A DNA stretch of 64,000 nucleotides from Bacteroidota bacterium. Lineage in GTDB: Bacteria; Bacteroidota; Rhodothermia; Rhodothermales; JANQRZ01. The notes under the pieces were generated by a model. It saw only the letters and a program-made list of their open reading frames with translations, was not told where the DNA came from and ran no database searches. Within the stretch, counting starts at the first letter, position 1; each line of letters opens with the position of its first letter. Location: contig JBCDKT010000009.1 of NCBI GenBank assembly GCA_038746285.1, positions 24,740 to 88,739 on the forward strand. Direction: 5' to 3'. A program made the position numbers and the translations under genes. Shown here in pieces: positions 50,235 to 58,649 of this stretch.

Positions 50235-51071
50235 TCAGGGTTCAGCGAGTACGGCCTCGGCACTGGGGATGAACGCCCCCTTTGCGGCGAGGACCGCCTC
50301 TATAGGTTCGAACGAGGAGAGCACGGCTGGCTCGCCCCGTTGGACGAGGATCATGTGTTCGTAGTGCGCGGCAGGCTGGCCGTCGGCGGTGCGGACGGTC
50401 CACCCGTCGGGATCGACGATGACCTCGTGCGTGCCGCCGGTGATCATCGGCTCGACGCAGAGCGTCATCCCGGTCTTGAGCTTCTTGCCGACGCCGCGCC
50501 GCCCGACGTTTGGGACCTGCGGGTCTTCGTGGAGGCTCAGGCCCACGCCGTGGCCGACGAGGTCGCGGACGACGCCGTAGCCGCGCCGCTCGCAGAACGA
50601 CTGCACGGCGAACGCGATGTCGCCGATCCGCCGGCCGTGTAGCCCGTTCCGTATGCCTTCGTAGAGCGACTGTTTCGTGTCGGTTAGCAGCGCCGCCTTC
50701 TCGGCGGATATTTCACCGACGGCGAAGGTGTAGGCGTAGTCGCCGAAGTACCCGTCGAGCTCGACCCCGCAGTCGACCGATACCACGTCACCTTCTTCGA
50801 GCGGGACGTCGCTCGGAAAGCCGTGGACGACGACGTCGTTGACCGAGACGCAGAGCGCGGCCGGGAACGGCGTGTCGTTGCGGGCGATCCGGTAGCCCTT
50901 GAACGCGGGTCGCGCCCCGGCGTCGGCGATCATCTCCTCGGCGACGCGGTTCATCTCGCTCGTCAGCGCCCCCGGCTCGACGCGGCGCGCGACCTCCGTC
51001 AGCACCTGCCCGACCAGGGCAGCGCTGCGGCGCATCGCTTCGACTTCGCGTTCGGACTTGAGGCGGACCAC
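50235..51071 (-). CDS. map: methionine aminopeptidase type I
   Basis: 278 residues from GTG (MVRLKSEREVEAMRRSAALV). It removes initiator Met. Metal ligands lie in VVSVDCGVELDGYFGDYAYT (Asp, Asp), GHGVGLSLHEDPQVPNVGRR (His), MTLCVEPMITGG (Glu) and the late Glu after the VQRGEPAVL strand. HGFPSDVPLEEGDVV precedes the first Asp. The C-terminus is about 20 residues longer than usual (SFEPIEAVLAAKGAFIPSAE). It sits between secY and rpmJ as in other bacteria. Confidence 0.96.
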   Translation of the reverse strand: MVRLKSEREVEAMRRSAALVGQVLTEVARRVEPGALTSEMNRVAEEMIADAGARPAFKGYRIARNDTPFPAALCVSVNDVVVHGFPSDVPLEEGDVVSVDCGVELDGYFGDYAYTFAVGEISAEKAALLTDTKQSLYEGIRNGLHGRRIGDIAFAVQSFCERRGYGVVRDLVGHGVGLSLHEDPQVPNVGRRGVGKKLKTGMTLCVEPMITGGTHEVIVDPDGWTVRTADGQPAAHYEHMILVQRGEPAVLSSFEPIEAVLAAKGAFIPSAEAVLAEP

Positions 51072-51078
51072 GGGGTGT

Positions 51079-51164
51079 GTTTCTGGTTTACGGTTTCTGG
51101 TTTCTAGTTCGGCACGCTCGGTTGCTGCTGGCCAACTAGAAACCAGAAACCAGGAACTGCAAAC
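51079..51164. repeat. word-repeat inverted repeat, GTTTCTG family (map/secY gap)
   Basis: The left arm steps GTTTCTG, GTTTACG, then GTTTCTG, GTTTCTA at 7 bases; the right arm from 51134 steps AACTAGA, AACCAGA and on to AACTGCA. It runs right up to the secY stop. Loop about 24 bases. Confidence 0.93.
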
Positions 51165-52478
51165 TTAGCGGCGACCGCGGACGCGGCCGGTCTTCATGAA
51201 CCCGTCGTAGTGGCGCATCAGAAGGTGGCTCTCGATCTGCTGCAGTGTGTCGAGCGTGACGCCGACGAGGATGAGCAGGCTCGTCCCGCCGTAGAAGCTC
51301 GCGAAGCCCGGCGTGATGCCACCGAGCTGCACCGCAAACGCAGGCAGGATTGCGACAAGGCCAAGGAAGATGGAGCCGGGGAGCGTGATCCGCGTCAGGA
51401 TATTGTCGATGAACTCGGAGGTCTGCTTCCCGGGCCGGATGCCAGGGATGAAGCCACCCTGCCGCTTCATCGTGTCCGCCATCTCCTGCGGGTTGACCGC
51501 GATCGCCGTGTAGAAGTAGGTAAAGAACACGCAGACGAAGAAGAAGATCAGCGAGTAGCCCCACCCGAAGATGTCGCCCGTCCACGTCCCGACGGTGAGC
51601 CAGAAGCTGCTCTCAGGGAAGAACGCGGCAATCGTACTTGGGATGAACATGATCGACTGCGCGAAGATGATCGGCATGACGCCGGCGGCGTTGACGCGGA
51701 GCGGCAGGTACTGCGTCGTCCCGCCGTAGACCCGGCGCCCGACGACGCGCTTGGCGTACTGCACCGGAATCCGCCGCGTCCCCTGCGTCACGAGCACGAT
51801 GCCCCCCGTCACAAGCACGAGCACGCCGATCTCGATCAGGAAGATGAAGATGTTGCTCTTGAGCTGGAACTCGTTGAGCAGCGAGGTCGGCAGGAAGGCG
51901 ATGATCCCGATCATGATGAGGAGCGAGATCCCGTTGCCGATCCCCTTCTCGGTGATCCGCTCGCCGAGCCACATGACGAAGACCGTCCCCGCCGTCAGCA
52001 CGATCACTGTCGTGATCATGAAGAAGGTCGAGTTGACAACAATGGCCTGGCCCGTCGCACCGCTCAGAAGGTTGATCGCGTAGCCGACCGACTGGAGCGC
52101 CGTGATGCCGACCGTCCCGTAGCGCGTCAGCTGGGTGATCTTGCGCCGCCCGTCCTCGCCCTCACGCTGGAGCTTCTGGAAGTACGGCACGACGGCCCCG
52201 AGGAGCTGGATGATGATCGAGGCCGTGATGTACGGCATGATGCCGAGCGCGAAGATGCCGGCCTGGAAGAACGCGCCGCCGACGAACATGTCGAACAGCC
52301 CGAAGAGGCCGTCGCGGCTCTGGTCCCCGACCGCGGCGAGGATGCGGGCGTCGACGCCGGGGAGCGTCACGTACGCCCCGATGCGGTAGACGACGAGGAT
52401 GCCGAGCGTGAAGAGGATGCGGCGGCGCAGCTCCTCGATCTTCCAGATGTTGCGGAGGCTTTCAGCGAATGAGGACAT
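51165..52478 (-). CDS. secY: protein translocase subunit SecY
   Basis: 437 residues with ten membrane helices. Seen: IGAYVTLPGVDARILAAVGD, the plug region after FGLFDMFVGGAFFQAGIFAL, GIMPYITASIIIQLLGAVVP, MWLGERITEKGIGNGISLLI and the cytoplasmic loop QGTRRIPVQYAKRVVGRRVY. It forms the Sec channel. No secE or secG is in the window. Position between uL15 and map is canonical. Confidence 0.97.
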   Translation of the reverse strand: MSSFAESLRNIWKIEELRRRILFTLGILVVYRIGAYVTLPGVDARILAAVGDQSRDGLFGLFDMFVGGAFFQAGIFALGIMPYITASIIIQLLGAVVPYFQKLQREGEDGRRKITQLTRYGTVGITALQSVGYAINLLSGATGQAIVVNSTFFMITTVIVLTAGTVFVMWLGERITEKGIGNGISLLIMIGIIAFLPTSLLNEFQLKSNIFIFLIEIGVLVLVTGGIVLVTQGTRRIPVQYAKRVVGRRVYGGTTQYLPLRVNAAGVMPIIFAQSIMFIPSTIAAFFPESSFWLTVGTWTGDIFGWGYSLIFFFVCVFFTYFYTAIAVNPQEMADTMKRQGGFIPGIRPGKQTSEFIDNILTRITLPGSIFLGLVAILPAFAVQLGGITPGFASFYGGTSLLILVGVTLDTLQQIESHLLMRHYDGFMKTGRVRGRR

Positions 52479-52484
52479 CGGGTT

Positions 52485-52525
52485 TGAGTCTAGAGTCGAG
52501 AGTCAGGGCGTCGGGCGTCCGACGG
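52485..52525. repeat. word-repeat tract, GAGTCTA family (secY/uL15 gap)
   Basis: Steps GAGTCTA, GAGTCGA, then GAGTCAG, GGCGTCG, GGCGTCC at 7 bases. A small palindrome GTCGGGCGTCCGAC ends it, but no full second arm is seen. Same vocabulary as 42357-42394. Confidence 0.75.
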
Positions 52526-52527
52526 GG

Positions 52528-52986
52528 TCACTCTACGACATGGACAGAGCCGCCGGCGGCTTCGATTTTTTCCCTCGCCGAGGCGCTGAAGGCGTGGGCC
52601 GAGACGGTGAGCTTCGCGGTCATCTCGCCGTCGCCGAGGATCTTGACCCGGTCGCGCTTGTCGGTGAGGCCGAGCGAGACGAGGGTCTCCGGCGTGACGT
52701 CGGCCCCGCTCTCGATCCGGCCCTCGTCGAGGAGCCGGCTCAGGCGCGAAATGTTGACCGCCGCGTACTCGACGCGGTTCGGGTTCTTGAAACCACCTTT
52801 GGGGACGCGGCGCTGGAGCGGCATCTGGCCGCCCTCGAACCAGGCGGGGATGCGGGCACCGGAGCGGCTCTTCTGGCCTTTGTGGCCCTTCGTGGCCGTG
52901 CCGCCCTTGCCCGAGCCCTCGCCCCGGCCGATGCGCTTCTTCGATTTCGTCGAGCCCTTTGCGGGCTTGAGCGTGCTGAGGTCCAT
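52528..52986 (-). CDS. rplO: 50S ribosomal protein uL15
   Basis: 152 residues. Seen: [20 protein letters not shown], the glycine-rich [40 protein letters not shown] and the C-terminal [20 protein letters not shown]. Normal length and position. Confidence 0.97.
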   Translation of the reverse strand: MDLSTLKPAKGSTKSKKRIGRGEGSGKGGTATKGHKGQKSRSGARIPAWFEGGQMPLQRRVPKGGFKNPNRVEYAAVNISRLSRLLDEGRIESGADVTPETLVSLGLTDKRDRVKILGDGEMTAKLTVSAHAFSASAREKIEAAGGSVHVVE

Positions 52987-53043
52987 CGTGTGTGTTGGCT
53001 AGGCGCCCACCCGCGCTCCGGGCGGACTCGCGTTGTGAAAAGC

Positions 53044-53223
53044 CTACGCTTCCTCGACGGAAACGAGGTGGCGAACCTTCTCGACCATGCCGCGGATCTG
53101 CGGCGTGTCGTTCAGCTCGTTGGTCTTGCCGATCTTGCCGAGGCCGAGCGCCGCGATCGTGCGCTTCTGCCCGCCCTGCTGGCCGATCGTGCTCTTGGTC
53201 TGCGTGATTTTCAGCGTTGCCAT
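53044..53223 (-). CDS. rpmD: 50S ribosomal protein uL30
   Basis: 59 residues, found from sequence alone: MATLKITQTKSTIGQQGGQK, then RTIAALGLGKIGKTNELNDT and PQIRGMVEKVRHLVSVEEA. This is the complete short bacterial form. It sits between uS5 and uL15 as usual. Confidence 0.95.
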   Translation of the reverse strand: MATLKITQTKSTIGQQGGQKRTIAALGLGKIGKTNELNDTPQIRGMVEKVRHLVSVEEA

Positions 53224-53303
53224 AGTAGCTATTGACTGTTGGGGTGTGGCCGTTGGCGTGTGCGGATTTGGCTAATAGCCGGGGGCTCGCAGCCAGAAGC
53301 TCC

Positions 53304-53831
53304 TTACCCGTTGAAGACGCGGGTGACCGACACGTCGCGGCGCTTGGCCACTTCGCCCGGGTCCTCCAGGCTCTGGAGCGCGTTGATCGTCGCCGAGACG
53401 ACGTTGTGGGGGTTGTTCGAGCCCTGGCTCTTGGTGAGCACGTCGGTGTAGCCCGCGCACTCGAGCACGGCGCGGACGCCGCCGCCGGCGATGACGCCGG
53501 TACCGGCGCTCGCCGGCTTGACGAGCACGCGCCCCGCGTCCTGCACGCCGATCACGGCGTGCGGGATCGTCCCCTTCTTCATCGGGACCTTGAACATGTT
53601 CTTCTTAGCTGCGTCGGTGCCCTTCGCAATCGCGTCGGCGACCTCGTTGGCCTTGCCGAGGCCGTGGCCGACCGTGCCGGCCCCGTCGCCGACGACGACG
53701 ACGGCGCTGAACGAGAAGCGGCGGCCGCCCTTGACGACCTTCGCCACGCGGTTGATGTGGACGAGCCGCTCGATCAGGTTCTGCTGCTCGGAGGCTTTGG
53801 CCTTGCGGCCGCGTCTGCTATCCTTTGCCAT
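53304..53831 (-). CDS. rpsE: 30S ribosomal protein uS5
   Basis: 175 residues. Seen: [40 protein letters not shown] (double-stranded RNA-binding fold), [20 protein letters not shown], and [20 protein letters not shown] with the C-terminal [20 protein letters not shown]. The longer frame upstream is in the word repeat; ATG at [10 protein letters not shown] is preferred. Confidence 0.97.
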   Translation of the reverse strand: MAKDSRRGRKAKASEQQNLIERLVHINRVAKVVKGGRRFSFSAVVVVGDGAGTVGHGLGKANEVADAIAKGTDAAKKNMFKVPMKKGTIPHAVIGVQDAGRVLVKPASAGTGVIAGGGVRAVLECAGYTDVLTKSQGSNNPHNVVSATINALQSLEDPGEVAKRRDVSVTRVFNG

Positions 53832-53837
53832 GCTTGG

Positions 53838-53912
53838 GGGGGTATGGGAGTCGGAGGGGCTGAGGGTATGGAAGTGCGAGTCGCTCACGCACCCATACGC
53901 TCACACCCCCAC
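53838..53912. repeat. word-repeat inverted repeat, GGGTATG family (uS5/uL18 gap)
   Basis: The left arm contains GGGTATG, GGAGTCG, GAGGGGC at 7 bases; the right arm reads GCACCCA, TACGCTC, ACACCCC. The vocabulary is complementary, register partly slipped. Covers the entire gap. Confidence 0.8.
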
Positions 53913-53914
53913 AC

Positions 53915-54271
53915 TTAGAATTTCAGTCCGCCTTCGCGCGCGCCGTCGGCGAGGGCCTTGATGCGGCCGTGGTAGCGGTAGCCGTTGCGGTCGAAGACAG
54001 CGGTCTCGACGCCCGCCTCCTTCGCTTTCTCGGCCAGGCGCTGCCCGACGGCTTTGCCGACCTCGGTCGGGTTGCCGCCCGAGACGTTCTCGTCGAGGCT
54101 GGAGGCCGCGGCGAGCGTGTGCCCTTCGAGGTCGTCGATGAGCTGCGCGTAGATGTTGTTGTTGGAGCGGAAGACGCTCAGGCGCGGGCGCTCGCCCGTG
54201 CCGCTGATCTTGGCGCGGACCCGGCGCTTGATGCGCATCCGGTTCTGCACTTTCTTGCTCTGCCTTGCCAT
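53915..54271 (-). CDS. rplR: 50S ribosomal protein uL18
   Basis: 118 residues. It binds 5S rRNA with uL5. Seen: [40 protein letters not shown] and the C-terminal [20 protein letters not shown] with EGGLKF. Normal length. Confidence 0.97.
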   Translation of the reverse strand: MARQSKKVQNRMRIKRRVRAKISGTGERPRLSVFRSNNNIYAQLIDDLEGHTLAAASSLDENVSGGNPTEVGKAVGQRLAEKAKEAGVETAVFDRNGYRYHGRIKALADGAREGGLKF

Positions 54272-54317
54272 GGTAGTTCAGGTCTCGGCGGGAAGATTTC
54301 CGACCCTCCCGCTCTTT

Positions 54318-54396
54318 TGAGTTTCGAGCGACGAGTTACGAATGACGAGTTCGAGGAAGGCACCCGTTCGTACCTCGTCGTTCGCAGTTCGTCATT
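54318..54396. repeat. word-repeat inverted repeat, GACGAGT family (uL18/uL6 gap)
   Basis: The left arm steps GAGTTTC, GAGCGAC, then GAGTTAC, GAATGAC at 7 bases; the right arm steps CGTTCGT, ACCTCGT, then CGTTCGC, AGTTCGT. The right arm runs into the uL6 stop codon, so the repeat supplies the end of that gene. Confidence 0.93.
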
Positions 54397-54949
54397 AGCG
54401 TGCGGCTGTCTTGCCAGCCTTCCGGCGGACGTACTCGCCGACGTAGCGGACCCCCTTGCCCTTGTAGGGCTCCGGCGGGCGGAGGGCGCGGATCTTCGCT
54501 GCCACCTGCCCGACCATCTGCTTGTCGATCCCCTCGATCGTGATCAGGGGGTTCTTGCCGCGCGCGGACTCCGTCGTGATCGTGATGTCGTCCGGCGGGA
54601 GGAAGAAGATGGGGTGCGAGAAGCCGAGGGCGAGTTCGAGCACGCCGTTGTTGACTTCGGCGCGGTAGCCGACGCCGATGACTTCGAGCTGCTTCTTGTA
54701 GCCTTCGGTGACGCCGATGACGGCGTTGTCGATGAGGGAGCGGTAGAGCCCGTGCATCGACCGGTGGCGCTGCTGCTCCGTCGGGCGCTCGACGAGCACC
54801 TCGCCGCCCTCGACCTTGACTGTGAGATCGGGGTCGACGGGCACCATGAGTTCGCCCTTCGGGCCTTTGGCCGTCACCACGTTGTTGTCGGCGACGGTCA
54901 CCGTGACGCCGTCCGCGACGGGAATGGGCTGCTGTCCAATACGAGACAT
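54395..54949 (-). CDS. rplF: 50S ribosomal protein uL6
   Basis: 184 residues. Seen: MSRIGQQPIPVADGVTVTVA, VTAKGPKGELMVPVDPDLTV, SLIDNAVIGVTEGYKKQLEV, IGVGYRAEVNNGVLELALGF and the C-terminal PPEPYKGKGVRYVGEYVRRK with AGKTAAR. The glycine-lysine signature near the end is intact. Confidence 0.97.
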   Translation of the reverse strand: MSRIGQQPIPVADGVTVTVADNNVVTAKGPKGELMVPVDPDLTVKVEGGEVLVERPTEQQRHRSMHGLYRSLIDNAVIGVTEGYKKQLEVIGVGYRAEVNNGVLELALGFSHPIFFLPPDDITITTESARGKNPLITIEGIDKQMVGQVAAKIRALRPPEPYKGKGVRYVGEYVRRKAGKTAAR

Positions 54950-54964
54950 AATGCTGTTGTCAGG

Positions 54965-54986
54965 GGTCCGCCGCGAAGGGCGGACC
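54965..54986. other. perfect hairpin between uL6 and uS8
   Basis: The stem GGTCCGCC / GGCGGACC, eight pairs, with a six-base loop GCGAAG, in the 41-base gap. It is not a word repeat. Could act in mRNA processing or coupling. Confidence 0.6.
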
Positions 54987-54990
54987 GAGG

Positions 54991-55392
54991 CTAAAACACT
55001 TCGGCGAGGACTTCGCCGCCGATGCCGGCGCGGCGAGCTTCCTTGTCCGTCATCACCCCGCGCGAGGTCGAGACGATCGCTACGCCGAGGCCGTTGCGGA
55101 CGCGGGGCAGGTTGTCGGCCCCGACGTAGCGGCGGAGGCCCGGCTTCGAGACGCGCCGCATCGTGTGGATGACGGGGGCACCGCCGCGCTGGTACTTGAG
55201 GTAGACGCGGAGCAAGCCCTGCTTGCCGTCGTCGACGTTGAGGTAGTTCTTGACGTACCCCTTGTCCATCAGGATCTGCGTCATCGCCCGCTTGACTTTG
55301 GAGGCGGGGATGTCGGTGTAGGGGTGCCGGGCCTTCTGCGCGTTGCGGATCCGCGTCAGGTAGTCCGAGATGGGATCGGTGATGCCGCTCAT
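54991..55392 (-). CDS. rpsH: 30S ribosomal protein uS8
   Basis: 133 residues. Seen: MSGITDPISDYLTRIRNAQK, IPASKVKRAMTQILMDKGYV, RRVSKPGLRRYVGADNLPRV and the C-terminal GVAIVSTSRGVMTDKEARRA with GIGGEVLAEVF. Binds the central domain of 16S rRNA. Confidence 0.97.
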   Translation of the reverse strand: MSGITDPISDYLTRIRNAQKARHPYTDIPASKVKRAMTQILMDKGYVKNYLNVDDGKQGLLRVYLKYQRGGAPVIHTMRRVSKPGLRRYVGADNLPRVRNGLGVAIVSTSRGVMTDKEARRAGIGGEVLAEVF

Positions 55393-55454
55393 ACTTCGGG
55401 TCGGGGTCTTCGGCCAGTTTGCGAGCGGGGCTCACACTTAGCCGCTAGAGTTTT

Positions 55455-55515
55455 GAGAATGGAAGATTGAGGATTGAAGATGGATCTACTCTCCATCCTC
55501 TACACTCCATCTTCC
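55455..55515. repeat. word-repeat inverted repeat, GAAGATT family (uS8/uS14 gap)
   Basis: The left arm steps GAGAATG, GAAGATT, then GAGGATT, GAAGATG at 7 bases; the right arm steps CTCCATC, CTCTACA, CTCCATC. Loop about seven bases. Confidence 0.92.
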
Positions 55516-55519
55516 AGAG

Positions 55520-55789
55520 TTACCAGCTTGATTTCTTGACGCCGGGAATTTTGCCGGCGAGGGCCATTTCGCGGAAGACGATGCGCGAGACGCCGAACTT
55601 CCGCATGTAGGCGCGGGAGCGGCCGGTGAGCGCGCAGCGGTTGTTGAGGCGGACGGGGCTCGCGTTGCGCGGCAGCCGCTGCAGGCCTTCGTAGTCGCCG
55701 GCCGCTTTCAGCTTGCGGCGCTTCTCGGCGTACTTCGCCACCATCTTGCGGCGCTTCTTCTCGCGGGCGATCCAGCTTTTCTTTGCCAT
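55520..55789 (-). CDS. rpsN: 30S ribosomal protein uS14 (long, zinc-free type)
   Basis: 89 residues, [20 protein letters not shown] and then [40 protein letters not shown]. This is the long zinc-free class with only the lone Cys of the NRC motif. The start in ATG MAKKSW is standard. Confidence 0.97.
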   Translation of the reverse strand: MAKKSWIAREKKRRKMVAKYAEKRRKLKAAGDYEGLQRLPRNASPVRLNNRCALTGRSRAYMRKFGVSRIVFREMALAGKIPGVKKSSW

Positions 55790-55807
55790 GGTCTCGTGTG
55801 GTTCGTG

Positions 55808-55835
55808 CTAGGTGCACGGCGTGCCGTGCCCGTAC
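55808..55835. repeat. GTAGGGGC palindrome family, copy E
   Basis: 28 bp filling most of the uS14/uL5 gap. Arms CTAGGTGC and GCCCGTAC (degenerate), core ACGGCGTGCCGT. The inner stem GCACGGC / GCCGTGC is perfect. Confidence 0.75.
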
Positions 55836-55839
55836 GGGG

Positions 55840-56415
55840 TTAAGCTGCTTCGGCTTCTTCGCGGCGGACGAACGGCATGCCGAGCGCCTTGAGGAGCGCG
55901 AGCGCCTCGGCGTCGGTCTCGGCGGTCGTGACGAAGGTCACGTCGAGGCCGCTGACCGAGTCCACCTCGTCGATGTTGATCTCGGGGAAGATGATCTGCT
56001 CCTTGACGCCGAGCGTGTAGTTGCCGCGCCCGTCGAACGACCGGTCCGGCACGCCGCGGAAGTCGCGCACGCCGGGGAGGGCGAGCGTGATGAGGCGGTC
56101 GAAGAACTCCCACATCCGCGCGTCGCGCAGCGTCACGCTGACGCCGACCGGCATGCCTTCGCGGAGCTTGAAGTTCGAGATGCTCTTGCGCGCGCGGCGG
56201 GTGACCGGCTGCTGCCCGGTGATCGTGCGAAGCTCCTCGACGGCGTCGTCGAGGACCTTCTTCGTGTTGGCGGCCTCGCCGATCCCCTTGTTGACGGAAA
56301 TCTTGACGAGGCGCGGGACCTGCATCGTGTTGTCGTAGCCGAACTCCTTGGTGAGCGCCTCGACCACCTCGTCGTGGTAGCGCTGCTTGAGCCGGGGGAC
56401 GTACTTGTCTTCCAT
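55840..56415 (-). CDS. rplE: 50S ribosomal protein uL5
   Basis: 191 residues. Seen: [60 protein letters not shown] and the C-terminal [19 protein letters not shown] strand (written [20 protein letters not shown]). It binds 5S rRNA. About ten residues longer than E. coli at the C-terminus. Confidence 0.97.
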   Translation of the reverse strand: MEDKYVPRLKQRYHDEVVEALTKEFGYDNTMQVPRLVKISVNKGIGEAANTKKVLDDAVEELRTITGQQPVTRRARKSISNFKLREGMPVGVSVTLRDARMWEFFDRLITLALPGVRDFRGVPDRSFDGRGNYTLGVKEQIIFPEINIDEVDSVSGLDVTFVTTAETDAEALALLKALGMPFVRREEAEAA

Positions 56416-56513
56416 GATCTCGTGTGTTCGCGTGGGCCGTTCGGGCCGGAGCAGACAGTAAAAACGGGGAGCGTCAGGGCGTGTTCGCGAAGGGGTAGCC
56501 AGAACCTGGGGTG

Positions 56514-56867
56514 TTACCGGTCGAGTTCTTCGCCTGTTGTCTTGGCGACGCGGACCCAGTGGCCCTTGCCGGTCTCGGGGTCCTCGATCCGCTTGCGCCC
56601 GACGCGCGTCGGGTTGCCGTCGGCGTCGACCGGCATCACGTTCGAGATGTGGATCGGGAACTCGCGCTCGATCCGGCCGCCCTGCGGGTTGGTCTGGTTC
56701 GGCTTGGTGTGGCGGATGCGGACGTTGACGCCCTCGACGACCACACGGTCGGTCTTGGGATACACCTTGAGCACGCGCCCGGCGAACCCTTTCTCGCGCG
56801 GGTTGATGCCGGTGATTGCCTTCGTCAGCGCGACCGTGTCGCCCTTTTTGACGTGGAGCTTTTTCAT
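56514..56867 (-). CDS. rplX: 50S ribosomal protein uL24
   Basis: 117 residues. KOW motif near the N-terminus: [40 protein letters not shown], then [20 protein letters not shown] and [20 protein letters not shown]. An earlier in-frame Met lies in the word repeat and is rejected. Confidence 0.97.
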   Translation of the reverse strand: MKKLHVKKGDTVALTKAITGINPREKGFAGRVLKVYPKTDRVVVEGVNVRIRHTKPNQTNPQGGRIEREFPIHISNVMPVDADGNPTRVGRKRIEDPETGKGHWVRVAKTTGEELDR

Positions 56868-56875
56868 GTTGGTGC

Positions 56876-56948
56876 AGTTTCTCGTTTCTTGTTTGTCGGT
56901 CCGGTCGTGCTCGCTCAACTAGAAACCAGAAACGGCAAACCAGAGACC
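56876..56948. repeat. word-repeat inverted repeat, GTTTCTC family (uL24/uL14 gap)
   Basis: The short left arm from 56877 steps GTTTCTC, GTTTCTT, GTTTG; the longer right arm from 56917 steps AACTAGA, AACCAGA, then AACGGCA, AACCAGA. The loop CCGGTCGTGCTCGCT closely matches the loop at 57371-57384. Confidence 0.92.
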
Positions 56949-56951
56949 TGA

Positions 56952-57320
56952 TCAGAGGACTTCGGGGGCGAGGGAGACGATGCGCATGAACTGCTTCTCG
57001 CGCAGCTCGCGGGCGACGGGGCCGAAGATGCGGGTCCCGCGCGGCTCGTCGGCGTCGTTGAGGAGGACGGCGGCGTTCTCGTCGAAGCGGATGTAGGAGC
57101 CGTCCTTGCGGCGGTACTCCTTCTTCGTGCGGACGACGACAGCGTGGGAGACTTCGCCTTTCTTGACGTTGCCGCCGGGGACCGCGCTCTTGACCGAGAC
57201 GACGATCTTGTCGCCGATGCGGGCGTAGCGCCGGCCGCTGCCGCCGAGGACGCGGATGCAGAGGACCTCTTTGGCCCCCGAGTTGTCCGCCACCGCGAGT
57301 CTGGATTCTTGCTGGATCAT
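56952..57320 (-). CDS. rplN: 50S ribosomal protein uL14
   Basis: 122 residues, the canonical length. Seen: [60 protein letters not shown] and [20 protein letters not shown]. Forms an intersubunit bridge. Confidence 0.98.
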   Translation of the reverse strand: MIQQESRLAVADNSGAKEVLCIRVLGGSGRRYARIGDKIVVSVKSAVPGGNVKKGEVSHAVVVRTKKEYRRKDGSYIRFDENAAVLLNDADEPRGTRIFGPVARELREKQFMRIVSLAPEVL

Positions 57321-57330
57321 GTCTGTTGGG

Positions 57331-57419
57331 AGTTTCCGGTTTCTGGTCTCTAGTTTCTGGTTTGTTGATCCGGTTGCGCTCGCTTAACTAGGAACCAGAA
57401 ACGTTGAACTAGAAACTGC
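57331..57419. repeat. word-repeat inverted repeat, GTTTCTG family (uL14/uS17 gap)
   Basis: The left arm from 57332 steps GTTTCCG, GTTTCTG, then GTCTCTA, GTTTCTG at 7 bases; the right arm from 57386 steps AACTAGG, AACCAGA, then AACGTTG, AACTAGA. It reaches the uS17 stop codon. Confidence 0.93.
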
Positions 57420-57817
57420 TATTTGGCGCGTTCGACGATCTCGACGAGCCGCCAGCGCTTGTGCTTGCTCATCGGGCGCATCTCCATGATGCGGACCGTG
57501 TCGCCGGCCCCGGCGTCGTTGGCCTCGTCGTGGGCCATGAGCTTGGTCGTCTGCTTGATGAACTTGCCGTAGATCGGGTGCTTCACCTGGCGCTGGATAG
57601 CGACGGAGATCGTCTTGTCCATCTTGTCCGAGACGACGAGCCCGATGCGCTCTTTCCGGGCGTTGCGGCCTTCGGGGACAGCCTCGACTTCTTCGGCCTC
57701 GGCGGGCTCGGGAGCGGAGGGCGCTTCGACGGCGGCTTCGGGCGCGTCCACGGCCTCGGCCACTTGCGTCTCGGCCGACTGCTCGGCGTTTGCTTCTTCG
57801 GTGGTCTTAGGTTCCAT
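57419..57817 (-). CDS. rpsQ: 30S ribosomal protein uS17 with acidic N-terminal extension
   Basis: 132 residues against a usual 80-90. The first 48 residues are a Glu/Ala/Pro-rich tail ([20 protein letters not shown] onwards to [13 protein letters not shown]). The S17 OB-fold then follows: [40 protein letters not shown] and [20 protein letters not shown]. No internal Met gives a better start before the fold apart from MDKTI, which would cut into it. The tail composition resembles the acidic tail of bL17 in this window. Confidence 0.95.
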   Translation of the reverse strand: MEPKTTEEANAEQSAETQVAEAVDAPEAAVEAPSAPEPAEAEEVEAVPEGRNARKERIGLVVSDKMDKTISVAIQRQVKHPIYGKFIKQTTKLMAHDEANDAGAGDTVRIMEMRPMSKHKRWRLVEIVERAK

Positions 57818-57834
57818 ATCTGTTGTCAGGTCGC

Positions 57835-57857
57835 TTGGTGAGCCGACACCTCACCAA
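57835..57857. other. perfect hairpin between uS17 and uL29
   Basis: The stem TTGGTGAG / CTCACCAA, eight pairs, with a seven-base loop, in the 61-base gap. Not a word repeat. Confidence 0.6.
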
Positions 57858-57878
57858 CTACGAGTAGAAGGAGTGTGC

Positions 57879-58088
57879 TCAGGAGACGGTCTGCGTAAGA
57901 GACCCCTGTTTCTGCTTGAGGATGGTCTTGAGGCGGGCGACTTCGCGGCGCTTGCGGCGGAGCACGAGGGGGTCCTCGAGCTGCGCGATGGCGTGCTGGA
58001 AGGTCAGCACGTCGAGGTCGTGCTCCTCGTCTTTGATGCGCTGCGTGATCTCCTCGGAGGAGAGTTCGCGGACTTCTTTGGCTTTCAT
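57879..58088 (-). CDS. rpmC: 50S ribosomal protein uL29
   Basis: 69 residues, MKAKEVRELSSEEITQRIKD and then LTFQHAIAQLEDPLVLRRKR, REVARLKTILKQKQ. Two-helix fold at the exit tunnel, where targeting factors dock. The earlier in-frame Met lies in the word repeat and is rejected. Confidence 0.97.
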   Translation of the reverse strand: MKAKEVRELSSEEITQRIKDEEHDLDVLTFQHAIAQLEDPLVLRRKRREVARLKTILKQKQGSLTQTVS

Positions 58089-58097
58089 GGGGGACTG

Positions 58098-58162
58098 AGT
58101 TTCTGGTTTCTGGTTTCTAGTTTCTCGTTCGGCTCTCAACCAGAAACAAGAAACGAGAAACT
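58098..58162. repeat. word-repeat inverted repeat, GTTTCTG family (uL29/uL16 gap), cleanest copy
   Basis: The left arm from 58099 steps GTTTCTG, GTTTCTG, then GTTTCTA, GTTTCTC at exactly 7 bases; the right arm from 58138 steps AACCAGA, AACAAGA, then AACGAGA. Arms align in register, the only mismatches falling at the seventh, variable base. Loop about eight bases. Confidence 0.95.
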
Positions 58163-58599
58163 TATTTTCGCGTGGCGACGGGGGCGACGTAGTCCGGGCG
58201 GACGACGAACTTGGTCTTGACCGGGAGCTTGTACTGCGCCAGCGCCATCGCCTCGCGGGCGAGGTCTTCCGGCACGCCAGCCAGCTCGAACAGGATGCGG
58301 CCCGGCTTGACGACAGCGACGAAGTACTCCGGCGAGCCCTTGCCCTTGCCCATCCGGGTCTCGGCGGGCTTCTTGGTGATCGGCTTGTCCGGGAAGATCC
58401 GGATCCAGACTTTACCCGTACGCTTGATCTTACGGGTGATCGCCACGCGGCAGGCCTCGATCTGGCGCGAGGTGATCCAGCCCGGCTCGAGCGTCTTGAT
58501 GGCGAAGTCGCCGAAGTTGATCCGGGAGCCGCGCTGCGCGTTCCCCTTGATGCGCCCCTTCTGCATCTTGCGGAACTTGGTGCGCTTGGGCATCAACAT
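58162..58599 (-). CDS. rplP: 50S ribosomal protein uL16
   Basis: 145 residues. Seen: [60 protein letters not shown] and [31 protein letters not shown] is the family start (ML-x-PKRTK). Confidence 0.97.
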   Translation of the reverse strand: MLMPKRTKFRKMQKGRIKGNAQRGSRINFGDFAIKTLEPGWITSRQIEACRVAITRKIKRTGKVWIRIFPDKPITKKPAETRMGKGKGSPEYFVAVVKPGRILFELAGVPEDLAREAMALAQYKLPVKTKFVVRPDYVAPVATRK

Positions 58600-58649
58600 G
58601 ACAGTAGACTCGGTTTAGTGCGTGTGCAAGTGTGGAGTTGAGAGGAGAC

